A program made the position numbers and the translations under genes. A model generated the notes under the pieces. It did not search any database, was not told the DNA's origin, and saw only the letters and a list, made by a program, of their open reading frames with translations. From Paratinospora sagittata (Eukaryota > Streptophyta > Magnoliopsida > Ranunculales > Menispermaceae), in contig CM069593.1 of assembly GCA_035771175.1 (NCBI GenBank), forward strand, positions 49,206,054 through 49,270,053: 64,000 nt of DNA, in the 5' to 3' direction. Shown here one piece after another: positions 11,701 through 25,100 of this stretch (position 1 is the stretch's first letter; every line of letters starts with the position of its first letter).

Positions 11701-14700
11701 TTTGTAATAGCATCAGAAAGTTGCTATAATATTATAAATAGCTTAGGAAACTTACTTTTAAGTGTTTAAGGAAGTTTCTAAGTTGTTTCAATGAAATTAT
11801 CTATATAAAGAGCTTCAATTGCAAAATTAATGATTAAATCAAATCAATATATCAATTATCGTCCTCTTTGAGAATAAAACTCAGTTTCTAGATCTTTATT
11901 CTCCATTATTTTCCTTAAATCCATTGACTCAAATACGCTTCTAGCCTTCCACTATGTTATACTGTGATACATATCTAAGAAATAAAAATGTGTTGGCAAT
12001 TTGAACTTCTCTAAGGTGTCATTCTAGTATCACAGACCATGTTGGACGGCAGAATAATGTCAGTCCGTTGTTATATAGATTTATATGATGCTGATTGCCA
12101 AGATTATTCCAATTGTAGTGCACAATCCCCCCTCCAAAAAAAAATGACTCACAAAATTTTGCATGAGAAGACATCAACAAGAAGGAGAGAAAAGATGAAG
12201 TGAATAAATACAAAGATTTAGGAATGTCTTTTGTTTTAAACTGTTCTAGGGGAAGAACTAAGAAAGCAACTTACTTGGAGGGAAACCAAAATATTAGAAA
12301 GAGATTGCCCGTAAGTGTCATGGAAATGAACTGCAAGCTTCTCAACAGGAACAACAGCCATTACAGCTTCAAGCATTGGAACAACAGTACCTGTGCAAAA
12401 GGAAAGCAAAAGAAATCTAAACATAAATAAATTTTATATAAAATTCAAAAAATATAACAAATTGTGAAAAGAAACCAGAAATGGTGAGATGAGAAGAATA
12501 GAAGAGAAGGAAATAAAGTAAGAAAATAGAAAAATTGAAGAAATATTGTGAAATCAACATCTAGATATCAATACATTGTGCCCATTCCTTTACAATGCAA
12601 TATCTCTAGACAGTAGACACGCAAAACTACATAATTTGACTCCTAGATTTAAGAGCTCAGTGTCTACAACTAGAATCCTTCTACACTGCAAACACAAAGT
12701 TAATTTAATTAAGTAAAAATCTTGGTTCTAATTCACATGCGATTTCCACTAACGCCAAGAGTCTTGGCAAAGTGAAAAGAGGGGGCAAAAAAACCGGGTA
12801 CAGACACAAATAGGCATGGAAAACACTTGATATTAAAGAACTAACCACGTGTCCATAGCAGGCTCATTTTTTATACAGAGAACATTTTCTTGTCCGTGCT
12901 TATCTGTTTTAAGAAGCGGGTAGCCTGCTTTTGTTTGGATTTCATAATTTTATTTTTTTTAAATATATTTTAAAATTTTTAAGGTAACATAAATATCTAA
13001 TAAAAGCATAAAATATATAATTTTAAAATTAAACCAACTAATAAAAATCCTTTTAACAATAATGAAGGTATATTTGTAAATATGTTTAATGTTATATAAT
13101 AATATTTAATTAGTATAAATTACATAAATATCTAATAAATAATATTAAACTACAATAAATAATAGTAAATGAATTTTTTTACACATATGAAGTATTAACA
13201 TTAACAATATCAATAAAATTTTAAAAAGTCATGTGCAATCCATGTGACACATTTCACATGGACGCACACTGTATATTTTTAAAGAATCTTGTATGAACAA
13301 AAATAAACTTTTAATTTGTCATCGTACAAGTAATAAAACTAATTAACAAAATCGATTGTATTTTTACTACTAGTATATAACCGGACACCCGTTTGTCCAT
13401 TTGTCTACATCCAAACCCGACCCACTTTAAAATGGACATGAAATTTTTGTCCGTACCCAGCCCACTTTTGTAACCCATTATGTCCATACCTGTTTTAAAA
13501 CGGCCAGCCAATTGCAGACAATTCAAAACATTTTTGCCACCCCTAATCATAAAACACATTTAAATAGTTACAACAAATCAAATAAAGCTTCATCTATGAT
13601 TAGTAATTTAACCTAGAACTAAATAAGTGAAATGGACTAGTCATTACCTAGGCATGGTCTTGACAACTCTAGTTTTGAGTAATGTTATTAGAATCACGAA
13701 TCAAATAGAATCATTTTGGGGCCTAGTAAATTAAGTCGATATTTGGATTGATGAATCATAAGCAAGGTTCGAAACTTCGATTTCGCCCGACACTTCGACC
13801 TTTAAATATCAGAATTAATTCGGGGAAGTTTGAGAAATCTTGGAGAATTATTGTAAAAATTCGCCAACTTAGAGAAGTTTAAAGAATTTCTATATAGATG
13901 TTAAAATATGCATAATTACTATTAGAAATGATGAAAACAAACATAAATAGATACTTTTCACATATAAAAGTATAAATATAATCGGTTGAAACATGTGTTT
14001 TTACATTAACATTGTTTAACGCACATCCAAGGATGGAAAATTCGATTTCAACTTGACTTCGGTCACTTGAAAATTAGAATTAATTTGGAGAAGTTTAATT
14101 TAACATAGAGAATTTTTGTAAAAACTTCCTAATTAGAGAAGTTCAGAGAATTTTTTTATATATTCTTAAATATATAGATTTATTGTAGTATAAGCTAAAA
14201 AACTAATATAAATAAACACTTTTAATTCATAAAAATACCAATAAGTGACCTAACAAAATCAATCTTATTAAGTGGGTTGATGAATTTGAAATGGTGGCTT
14301 TTGGTCTTAATTTATTTTCTTTGTTTTGATATTTAGTTTTTTGATGGCTTGCTTCTCAACCATATACTTTGCTAGTTTGAATCCCACCATGCTTAATTTA
14401 TTAGTTTATTATTTAAATGTATTGTTTTTTAATCTTGTTTTATAAGAGTTAACTAAAAGAAGATGGCTTTGGAAACTTTTTAATTTATTTTTAAGTTTTT
14501 ATCTTATTTCAACTTTATTTATTTATTTTTTTGCTTCTTTTCTTCTCTTTTTGGTAAAGCATATCCCATAAACTACATAATTTGTTAGCTTATTAAATTA
14601 TTTTTAAAAATTTATATTGCTATGTTGGTTGATGAAGTTGAAAATAATACATAATTATTAATATTTTTTTTGTTTTTATTAATGAAATAACATTTTTTTA

Positions 14701-17700
14701 CTTCTTTGTCGAATTTCATCGAACTTTGTTGAATTTTATCGAATTTTGTCAAATTTTATCGAATTTCTTGTCGAATCTTTGCATTTTTTAATTGAAAAAT
14801 AGAAATTTTATTGAAGTTTATCGAATTTTGTCGAATTTTATTGAACTATTTCGGCGAATTTTTGTATTTTTTATTTTACATCCACTTCGCACTTCGATGG
14901 TAAAAAAAGAGAAATAATTCGTAGAAGTTCGCCGAATTTCGGAGAATTTTCGAACCATGATCATAAGATGTACAATACAAAGTGAATTTTAGATTTGCAT
15001 TAAATATTTATATAGGTATAAGAGCATCAATGTTATTTAGGCTAATGAACGATTTACACCGATTCTTATGACTTGGTGAATCTTTTAATAAGAAACAAGA
15101 TTTTGTCAAAATAAAGGAAGAGGAAGAAAGGAAAAAGGACAACGAGTCCTTCCTAATAGAGATTCTTTAGGATGATTTAGCTAGTATTCAAACCAATTTA
15201 ATTTGATTAAGAAGGATTCACTTGTGATCCATTCACTAGTATGGCAGTTTAGGAACCTAATTCAAACCAATTTTTGATGGATCAAATCTTGAATCATATT
15301 CAACAATTTTTTATTTTTTTTATTTTTTTACTAGAAACATAGATTATATTATATATGAAGAAAAGGAAAAAAGAGAAGCCACCAGGACGAGATGTCCCGA
15401 TGAAGTTACAACCAGTCCAAAATGCTATGCCAGCTCACAAGCCACTCCCCAAACCTATAGCCTAACAAAAGCTTATTGGAGCTTACCCATCTAGTGAACA
15501 AAATGAGGGTCTTCTCCCAAAGCTTGGCACTATTACAAAAACCATCATTAAAGATACGATTGTTCCTTTCCTCCCAAATACACCACCAAATTGCAAAATA
15601 AATACAGACCCAATACTGTATAATTTTGTTATCAACAAGACTATTAGGGTACGCCAAAATAGATGCAAAATCAGCCTCGGGCATCTCCTATGTCACCACT
15701 GCCACAACTCCTTCACCTGATCGCAATCCCCAAATAGATGGCCAGCATATTCCTCACTCTTCCTGCAAAGACAGCACCAAGATGGGGAAAGCAGTGCGTT
15801 AGGGAATTTCTTCTGTAAATTACCAGCCATCCAAGAGTTTTGATTTTCAGGGACACATGAGCCTTCCAAATAAAACTAGCATGAGGGAAAGGATGAGCAT
15901 TAACAGAGGAAGTCACGGTCAAGAAGAAAGAATTTGTAGAAAAAGTGCCAGAAGGGTCCCCACACCAGCAAATGATGTCATCGTCATCGTGTAGAATAAC
16001 AAAATTAAGGCACTGTAAAAGAGAAGGGATTTCTTCAAGTGAACTACGAGGAACATTTCGTTGTAGGTGAAGGTTCCAATTAGGAGTTGAACCATCAGGT
16101 GATCGAGGAGGCCTGACAAAAGAGGAAATTGATGCATTGTGGAGAGCAGAGAGCTTGAAGAGATTAGAAAACTACACCCTAAGAGTCGTGTCACCGAACC
16201 AAACATCTTCCCATAAACGGATGATATTCCATTTCTAACTTTGAGTCTAATTTGGGGAGAGAACAAGGGGTAAATCGAGTGAATGAACTTCCATGGAATC
16301 ATATTCACCAATTCAAAGGATGTTTCTAATCACTATGTATGTAACAAACACAAGAATGTAAATTAATAGAAAATAAGGTTTTAGAAAGAAATGAGTAGAC
16401 GAATAGTGCTCCTTTGGTCAATCCTACACATCGGAATAAAGGTCTGCCATTGTCAATGTTGGTCAATCCAACACCTAGAACACCTAAAAGGGTACTTCCC
16501 AAATAGAAAGTTCAAAGTTCCCAATTAGAAGCATAAAAATCACCAAATTGGCATTAAGGCAATGCAAGCATGTTTGAAAGTGTTTCAGTGTCTAGAAATG
16601 CTTCTCATGCTACAAACACTTCTTTGGCAGAGAGATATGAAAATTTGTATTCACAAGCGCTCGCAGAGCGCTTGACCTATTCTCGCCAGCGGCCCAATTT
16701 GCCTAGTGACCCTATACCCTATTGTATGTGTTGAAGCAAGATTTTCCCAACACCAATATTTATCGAAAGATAATAGACTGAACTGGATGAAGAATAAAGT
16801 AAAGGGAAAGGGGAGAACCACTAACCAAACGAGAGGCTTGAACTAAGCCTCAGCTGCGCCAACCCACAAAGAGATAGGGAGGACCCAGCCGACCTATCCC
16901 GATGCCTTTCCTTTCGAGTTGCCCAAGAGGCACCAAGTCGCCCTCCTGAGGACAAAGAGAAGGGCAGAGAGACAGACAAAGGTTGGTGTTAGGAGCACCG
17001 GTGTGGTGCCGGCCTAAGACCCTATGATGCCTAAGTAAGAGCCAGAAGCAATCGTAATGCTTGCATAAGACTCCAAAGTAGAAATTTGTCCCATACCTCT
17101 TTGGGCGAATAGTGCAGGCATATTTATAGTGGAGGGTTTGGTCCCCACCGAGGGGGATAGGTAGCATTGTGGTCCCCGGTGGAAAAATGGTCCAAGGGAG
17201 TACATGGTGAAAGCTAGTAAACATGGCTCTAACGATTGTTGACGTGGACGTTCAGCTGAACCACCACGGAGGTCCGAAGTGGAGCTCACGCTGCTTTCCC
17301 AACTTTTCCCGCCTTAGGCTTGCACTTGGGCCTCAACATGGGCCCCACACTTTTATATGCGCTTATTTATATATTATTCAACAGTATGTATGGGTCATCT
17401 CTCCGCAAAGAGTTGTGGATAATCAAGCAAGTGTTGCTCGTGCCCTTACCCCATCCACCCCAATATTCGACGTAGGAATGAAACCATCCGCCAAGTTGGC
17501 TGCAAACCCACCTCTACCTTTCCCACACCATTTCGATCGACGTTTTCTTTTGATCCACTCCACTCTAGTACCTCTGGAATCTCGATTGATCTAACAACTT
17601 AATGAGGGTAAGAAGGGATCGGAATCCAACAATTCTTGAGAAGAGATCGTTCTTGAAACTAGCAACCGGTCAAAGAGACAATCAAACACAAGCGGATGCG

Positions 17701-19904
17701 ACCCCAAACAACAAGAGGTCCATCATGGGCAACCACTAAAACAGATTTACAATGTTCCATCACCCCTTTAGCCAATTACCAAACATTGAAACTATACCCT
17801 TCAGAGAGTTTACAAGCATCAAGCCAAGAAGCAGCCAAATAATGAGATCTTTCCATACATAAAGGGCATCCTTGTATTTATCTTTAAAGATCATGTTGCT
17901 CCTTTCAATCCAAGTGCTCCAATCAATTGTAAAGAGACACTCCACAATAGTCCTTCAACTTGAGGAAGATACTACCATCAAAGGGGAAAAGAAAAGTTGC
18001 CTCCTCCAAAGTTACTATTCAATCGTGGAGTTGAGAACTCCATCTATCACAGCACTGGTGGAAATGCAATGAGTGAAAATATGACTAGAGGATTCAACAT
18101 CATGCTTGCATAAAGAGTGACACTATAGAGATATACACATCTGTTAGGATTTCGTCTTAGAAGAAAGTCCGCAATATGGGGCTTCCCATGCACAATTAGC
18201 AACCCCAAAACCTTGACTTTAAAGTTCACATGAAACGTAAGCTTTCTTGATGAAATTATGGGAGGGAAAGATGCACAAGTAGGGCAATCAATCAACTTAT
18301 AGAAAACTGATTTGGCAATGATGGAAAGTGAATAATCTAATGACCAAATGCACTTTATCATTAACCCTTGAAAGACGTGCACCCCCAAGAATAGATAACG
18401 TAAGACCTACACCAACTTCCTCTCTCTCACCTTCTTCATTTCTAGGGAGCACAATGAAAGAAGAAATTTGCTGGTAAGACCATAAGAGACAAATAGCACA
18501 TGGTACAAAGCAGGTAAAAGTGAAGCAGAATTATCATTTTAGAACAAACTGTCTTCCCAAAAACGAGTCAAATCACCGTAACTAGCTTAAAGTCTAACAT
18601 GGGGCCTGGAGGGTCAAGGCTTGGTAAATGAAATGGATGAATTTTCAAGAACTTTTTGAAGGTTGATCTCGCAACAAAACTCACATCTCAATTATTACCC
18701 AAAAGCTTATCTTCGCTTTTGATGATCCTAGCCCACAAGATATCTCATTCATGGGGGAATCTCCACAACCACTTTCCCAACAAAGCCTTATTTCTCTTGA
18801 TGAAGTTATCATTTATGTCCTTGATCCAAATTTTCTCCACTATCTCCAAGCAATAAGAAAGCACCCGGTGCTTTCCTCCTTTCTTTCCACTGGAAGCAGC
18901 TCCTCATTTTCAACTCAATTAAAATGGAAACTTCCCAGGAGCAAAAAACAAAGATAGAAAATACGCAGGAATAGCAGCTAAGACAAAGCTGAAAAAAGCT
19001 CCTCCTCCAACCTTTAATTCTCTTGTAAAGCTTTCAATCACCGGAGCCAAAAAATCTAACTTCATGGGTTACCAAAGACATAACAAAGTACTTAGGAGGC
19101 CAAGATTGATAGAGCAGCATTGAGACTTGGAATGCTAGCAACTTGACTCTTGTACATATTAATTTTAAGAGACAGCAGAATTTCCCCCATGTTTCTGATT
19201 TTTTTAGAACAACTGTAGTGTGTTGGATGAGACGTCTCCAAATTTGTTTCCATAATTTCTATTTCAAAGATCACAGCAAAAATACATTTTTAAGAGATTT
19301 CCAAGTGTAACCTACTGATCCACAGCATTGCCTAACAAAGGCTAAGAGCATCAGCAAGGAGCAATGCATATACTGAAAAACCTAAATTAGTATAAAAGAG
19401 TAAAAAGTTGAGAAAAGTCATGCAAGGTTTTTTTTTAGGAGATTATAGATCAGTTTATGCATCCACCATAAAGATTTTGAAAGTACTTTCAGATGGATCT
19501 CGAGAAAATGGGGTGACTTGTCCTATGGGCATAATTTCCTCGATAGATGTATGTGCTTGTTTTTGTTTGTATATTAAGATGTAAAATAAAGTACAAAAAG
19601 TGGTTTACAACATTACCAGGTGTACCAACCCCAATTGTATCACCAAGGGAGATCTCAAAGCAACCCATATCATAAAGCTCTTTTGCCACATATGCCACAT
19701 TTGATGGAGACACTGGTCCTTCCACTGGACAGCCCACAACACAAGAAACATACCTGTCACCATAAAATACCATTACTAATAAGTAGTAAGACCCTAACAA
19801 TCTATGAAAAGAACAAGAGCCAAGGAAAAAATAGAGAATACAAATACTTTTCAACATAAATTATTACCTTTCCCCCCTCCCCCCACCCCCACCCAAAAAA
19901 AAAA

Positions 19905-19939
<35 letters not shown>

Positions 19940-22073
19940 GGAAAAGAAAAAGAATGGGCACTAATACCTAGTGAGCAATTCTTGGAATACTATTGATAAT
20001 AGTAGGAGTCAGTTTTGAGTCAATTTTGTTAATAATAGCTTGAAATGCATTCGTTGTCCCTTCCAAGTTGGTGAAGGAATTAGTCGGTTCTAGTGAAGGA
20101 GCGGGACAGCCATCAACCCATCCATCAATGACTATATGAACCTCTCGAGAAATTTGTATTTCCTCAAAAAAAAAGCTTGAAATATATTGTTGGGCCTCTC
20201 CACCTATCAACTATAGTTTTTGGGTCAATGGTTTCAAACATGGTATCAGAACGTTAATTTTGTAAGAGGTCTTAGGTTCAAGGGTGGTTGTTTGCAATTG
20301 CACATTCCACATTTGCAGTATATATTTGTCTACTCTCACTTTTGTCTTTGCACGTGTAGGATGAAGTTGTACATGAGGGAAAGTTTAATAATGGCTTGAT
20401 ATGAACTATTGGGCCTCCTTCCTATCAGCTAAATAATTTTTGAGTCAATGGTTTCTAACAAGTTTGAGGAATCTTTCTTCATAAGCCATTATGGAAAATT
20501 TAGTAGAGTATTATTTATTTAGGATGAGTATAATTTTATTTTTTCTTGAAATGGTATTTGTTCAAATCAGGATATCAGACAATTCAGCAACTAAACAATT
20601 TTTATGGGAATCTGCTCCCAGTCAATGAAATGCACTGTTGTACCGTCCAAAAATCCAAATGAGCATACAAAATGGATTTATAACTCAAAAGCTCAAAAAC
20701 GGATTTATAACTCAAAAGCAATTGAGGATACAATCACTGAGGATAGGAAATAGAGACGCACACTACCTTGCAACACTAGTTGGGTGCTCTAAGATGCCTA
20801 AATACCCATGAATTATAAAATAAATAAATAAAAGTTGAGATAAATGAATCCAAATAGATACTCAAACGCGCTATCTTGATGTCATCTCCCAGATATAATT
20901 GCTATCTTGAAGAGATAGTGAATAAGTATGGGGATCCCATACTTATTCACTACCTCCTTACACCAGTATGGTGATCCCATACTTATTCACTACCTCCTTA
21001 CACCCCAAACAGGAAAATGATTCTTCTTCCCTTTCTTCCTCATTTTTCAGCATTTTCCTTCTTACAGATAGGGAGAGGTGGCCACAAAAAAAAAAAAGGT
21101 AACAAAAGAAAATGCACTAATAGACTATGAAACATTTCGTTCACTGAAAAATGAAATAAAAGTGACCACTTAAAGAAAACTAAACTGTAGTTTAAGTTTT
21201 CAAGAATGCCAGAAAAGGGGAAAGGTTTTACGATAAAATAGACAAGAAATGCATACCCACGAACAGGAATTGAGAGCTTCCTGGCAGCAGAAGCAACAGC
21301 ACGATAACGAGCAAGGCTCTCTTCTATGCTGCAATTAATGTTCGACTTAGAAAAAGACTCAGAAGCAGATGCAAAGACAGCGACATCTTTAGCTCCAGCT
21401 GCTATGGCTGCTTCAAATCCCTTGAATGCACAATAAATTTAGCAATAACTCTCTTCATATTACATTAACTGCTTTCTGTGATTTCAGATTTTGATCCAGG
21501 AAGATTGCTTACTTTGAGATTAGGTGTTAATACAGGGAATCTTGCACCCTCTAAATTCTGAACTGCTTCCACTACATCCTTTGCATCTGCCAGCTGTAAT
21601 GACAAAAACAAATCAAATGAAATAAAACTATTGAACTTGAGAATGACACAGGCATACACCACTAATTTATAATAGCAATGACACATAATCAAGGAAAGAA
21701 ACATGGAAAACAAAACAAAATCTTGAAGTACCTGAGGTACCCATTTTGGTGAGACAAAGCTTGTGGCCTCAATGACATGCAATCCAGAAGAAGCAAGTCT
21801 CTGAATCAGTTCAACCTTTACAGATGTAGGCACAGTATTCTTCTCATTTTGCAATCCATCCCTTGGGCCAACTTCCACAATTTTCACAAACTTCGGTATG
21901 CCTCTTAAAAACTGCAGAGTCGATCCAAATGACACAAAAACTTGACTAAGTAGAAAACAATCAAAAATAAGGGGATGGAAAGTACACATCATATATGGGT
22001 GACAAAAATAATCACATGGTGCAATTGTTCATGACTTAAAAATTGCCATTGATCTCCCATAAACCTATGACCC

Positions 22074-22104
<31 letters not shown>

Positions 22105-25100
22105 GAAACATACTTTATATTAATAGATCAAAGAAAAAGAAAGGACAAAAGGGACGAGATGTCCCAAGAGAGAACTACAAAGTATCAAGGATGTTGTTCC
22201 AACTGAGCAACCAGTCCCCAAAACTGTACCCCAATGAAAGCTTGGAAGAACTAACCCAATTAGCAAAACAGAACAAATTTTGCTCCCATAACCTACTATT
22301 GTTAGTAAATCTATCCCTAAAAATTCTATTGTTCCTTTCACTCCATGTACACCACATAATAGCAAAATAAATACATTTCCAGTACATCTGAAGTTTAGTA
22401 TTCACTAAAGCACTAGGAAAAGAGAAGAAATTATTTGCATCCGGGGGAAACAGCCTTTGACTTCTTCTACACCACCCATCCCATAATTCTGAAACACAAT
22501 CGCATACTCCAAACACATGAGTCACTGTTTCCTCATCATTCCTACAAAGACAGCACCAAGAGGGAGATAACATAGAATTAGGGAACTTTCTCTGTAAAAG
22601 ATCAGCACAATTCAATCTTATAAGAGCAACCAGCCATCCCAAAATTCTGACATTGGATGGCACACATGCAGTCCAGATAAACTTGTTTTGAGGGAAAGTA
22701 GAGGAAATGACCGAAGACTGCAGGTGTTTAAGGAAGGATTTTGATGAAAAAGACAAAGTCGCATCCCCACTCTAACAGATTTTGTCCTCGCAATTCTAAA
22801 ATTGACAAGAATCCAGACATTGAAGAAGGAGAGGCATCTCCTCTAAAGAACTATTGGGAAGATTCCTCCTCAAATGAAGGATCCAATTTTGGCAAGAACC
22901 ATTAGGAAATTGAGTAGAATAAACAAAGCTAGTGATTGGGGCATTGTGCAAATTAGAAAGGGCATAAATATTGGGAAACAATTCCTTGAAATTCTCATTA
23001 CCACACCAAGCATCTTCCCAAAATCTGATAGTGTTCCCATTGCCAACTTTAAGCCTAATAAGAGGAGAGAAGGAGGGATATATAGAGTGTATAAACTTCC
23101 AAGGACATTTAAATGTAGCCCTTGGACAAATACTAGCATCTCTAACATTCGCTTGTAGACCATGTCTACTTCTAATGACCCTAGCCCAAAGAGCATCCTT
23201 CTCCTTTGTGAAGCGCCATAACCACTTCCCCAACAAAGATCTATTTCTCATTAGCAGATCACTAATACCCAAACCACCGTGTTCCAGATCCCTCTTAACC
23301 CTTTCCCATTTCACCAAATGGGATCCAGTATTCTTATCCTCATTCTTCCACAAGAAATTCCTCATTTGCCTTTCAATAGTGTGAGCAACAACCTTTGGCA
23401 TTCTGAATATAGACATGAAGAAAGTTGGAATAGCTTCCAACATAGATTTCAGTAATGCAACCCTTCCACCTCTTGAGAGAAAGCTTCTCTTCCAGCCGTT
23501 CACTCTTTTCCCAACAGTTTGTATGACAGGATCCCAAAAAGACAGCTTTAGGGGGTTGCCACCCAGTGGCATGCCTAAATATTTCAAAGGCCAACGTCCA
23601 ACATAAACCCCAAAACCCACAGCCATTGTGTTAATCTCCCCCTCTACAATATTGATACCAGCCAGCTGGCACTTAGAAAGGTTAACTCTAAGTCCAGAAA
23701 TGAAACAGAAGCTATTAATAATGTTCATTATATTCCTCAGGCTGTAACCAACATTATTAATTAAGAACAAGCAGTCATCAGCATATTGGATGTGTGAAAT
23801 TTGGATGCTATCCTTTCCCACAGAAAAACCATGCATGATCCCCTTTTCCTTTGCCTTTGTGATCAGTCCATCCAAACGTCCGCCACCAAGGTATATAAAA
23901 AAGGTGATAGAGGGTCACCTTGCCGTAGCCCTCTTGAACCCACAATTTTACCTCGAGGTCTGTCGTTGACGAAAATGGAGAAATTGACTGAAGAGAGACA
24001 TCTCCATATCCATTTTCGCCATTTACAACCAAAGCCTTTCTTCCCCATCACAAAATCAAGGAACTTCCACTTGACAGAATCGTAAGCCTTTGCAAAATCA
24101 ACTTTTAGCAGATAGCCTTGATTCTTTCGCATTCTCCAATCATCAACTGATTCATTTGCGATCAAAATAGCATCAATGATCTGTCTACCTTTCACGAAAG
24201 CCATTTGGGAATCAGCGACTGTGGAATGAATAGCAGCCCGGAGTCTATTGGCGAGAGTTTTGGCAATGATCTTGTAAAGGCTAGTTGTGAGACTAATAGG
24301 TCGAAACTCACCCACCTTAATTGAATTCACTTTCTTGGGAACAAGACAGATGTAGGTCTCGTTGGTGCATTTATTAATAATGCCATCGTGATAGAACACC
24401 TCCATCACCTTAAGGATATCCTCCTTAAGGGTCTCCCAGTTCTTTTGGTAAAAAAGCATAGTGAAGCCATCAGGCCCTGGGGCTTTTTCAACATCACAGT
24501 TAAAAATCGCCTCTTTAACCTCGTCGAGCTCAAAAGGATGTTCCAGCCACTATTGTTGCTCTTGAGAAATCTAATTCCAATTTATGCCTTCAATACCCCA
24601 CTGACCATAATCATCATCAGTATAGACATTTGTATAATGATTCACAATGGTTTGACAAATATCATCTCCATTCGTGACAACCGTACCATCTTCCTGCTCC
24701 AATTTTGAGATAACAAACCTAGATTTTCTGATACTCAAAAGCCTATGGAAAAAACTAGAATTTGTATCACCTTCCTTGGCCCAAGTTACTCGAGCTTTCT
24801 GTCCGGCAATACGTTCCATTCTACAATTAATGATCTGAATATCCTTAGAAAGTTGAAGTCGACGCTGATGGAGATTTTCAATCTGCTGATCCAGCACCTT
24901 AAGCTCAAAAAGAAGTTGAGCTTTTTGAAGGGAATCATTGGCTGCAAAGATCTTGCTCCAATCTTTAAGTCTCACCTTCAAGATTATGAGTTTCTGCATA
25001 AACCTCATTCCAGCCCAACCTTGACAACTTGGGAGGTTCCACCACTAAGCAATCATGTTCCCAAAATCAGGGTAGGACAGCCAAATATGCTCAAAACGAA

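Noticed and set aside
17014..17594. Overlapping ORFs of 91-124 codons on both strands in a GC-richer block
   Set aside because: No family motifs in any frame; frames are open because the block is GC-rich and LTR-like.
21465..22021. Lyase exon 3 extended upstream to a local ATG (MMCTF...)
   Set aside because: The extension translates intron sequence; a good acceptor CTGCAG at 21912-21917 joins in phase to the exon ending at 33328.
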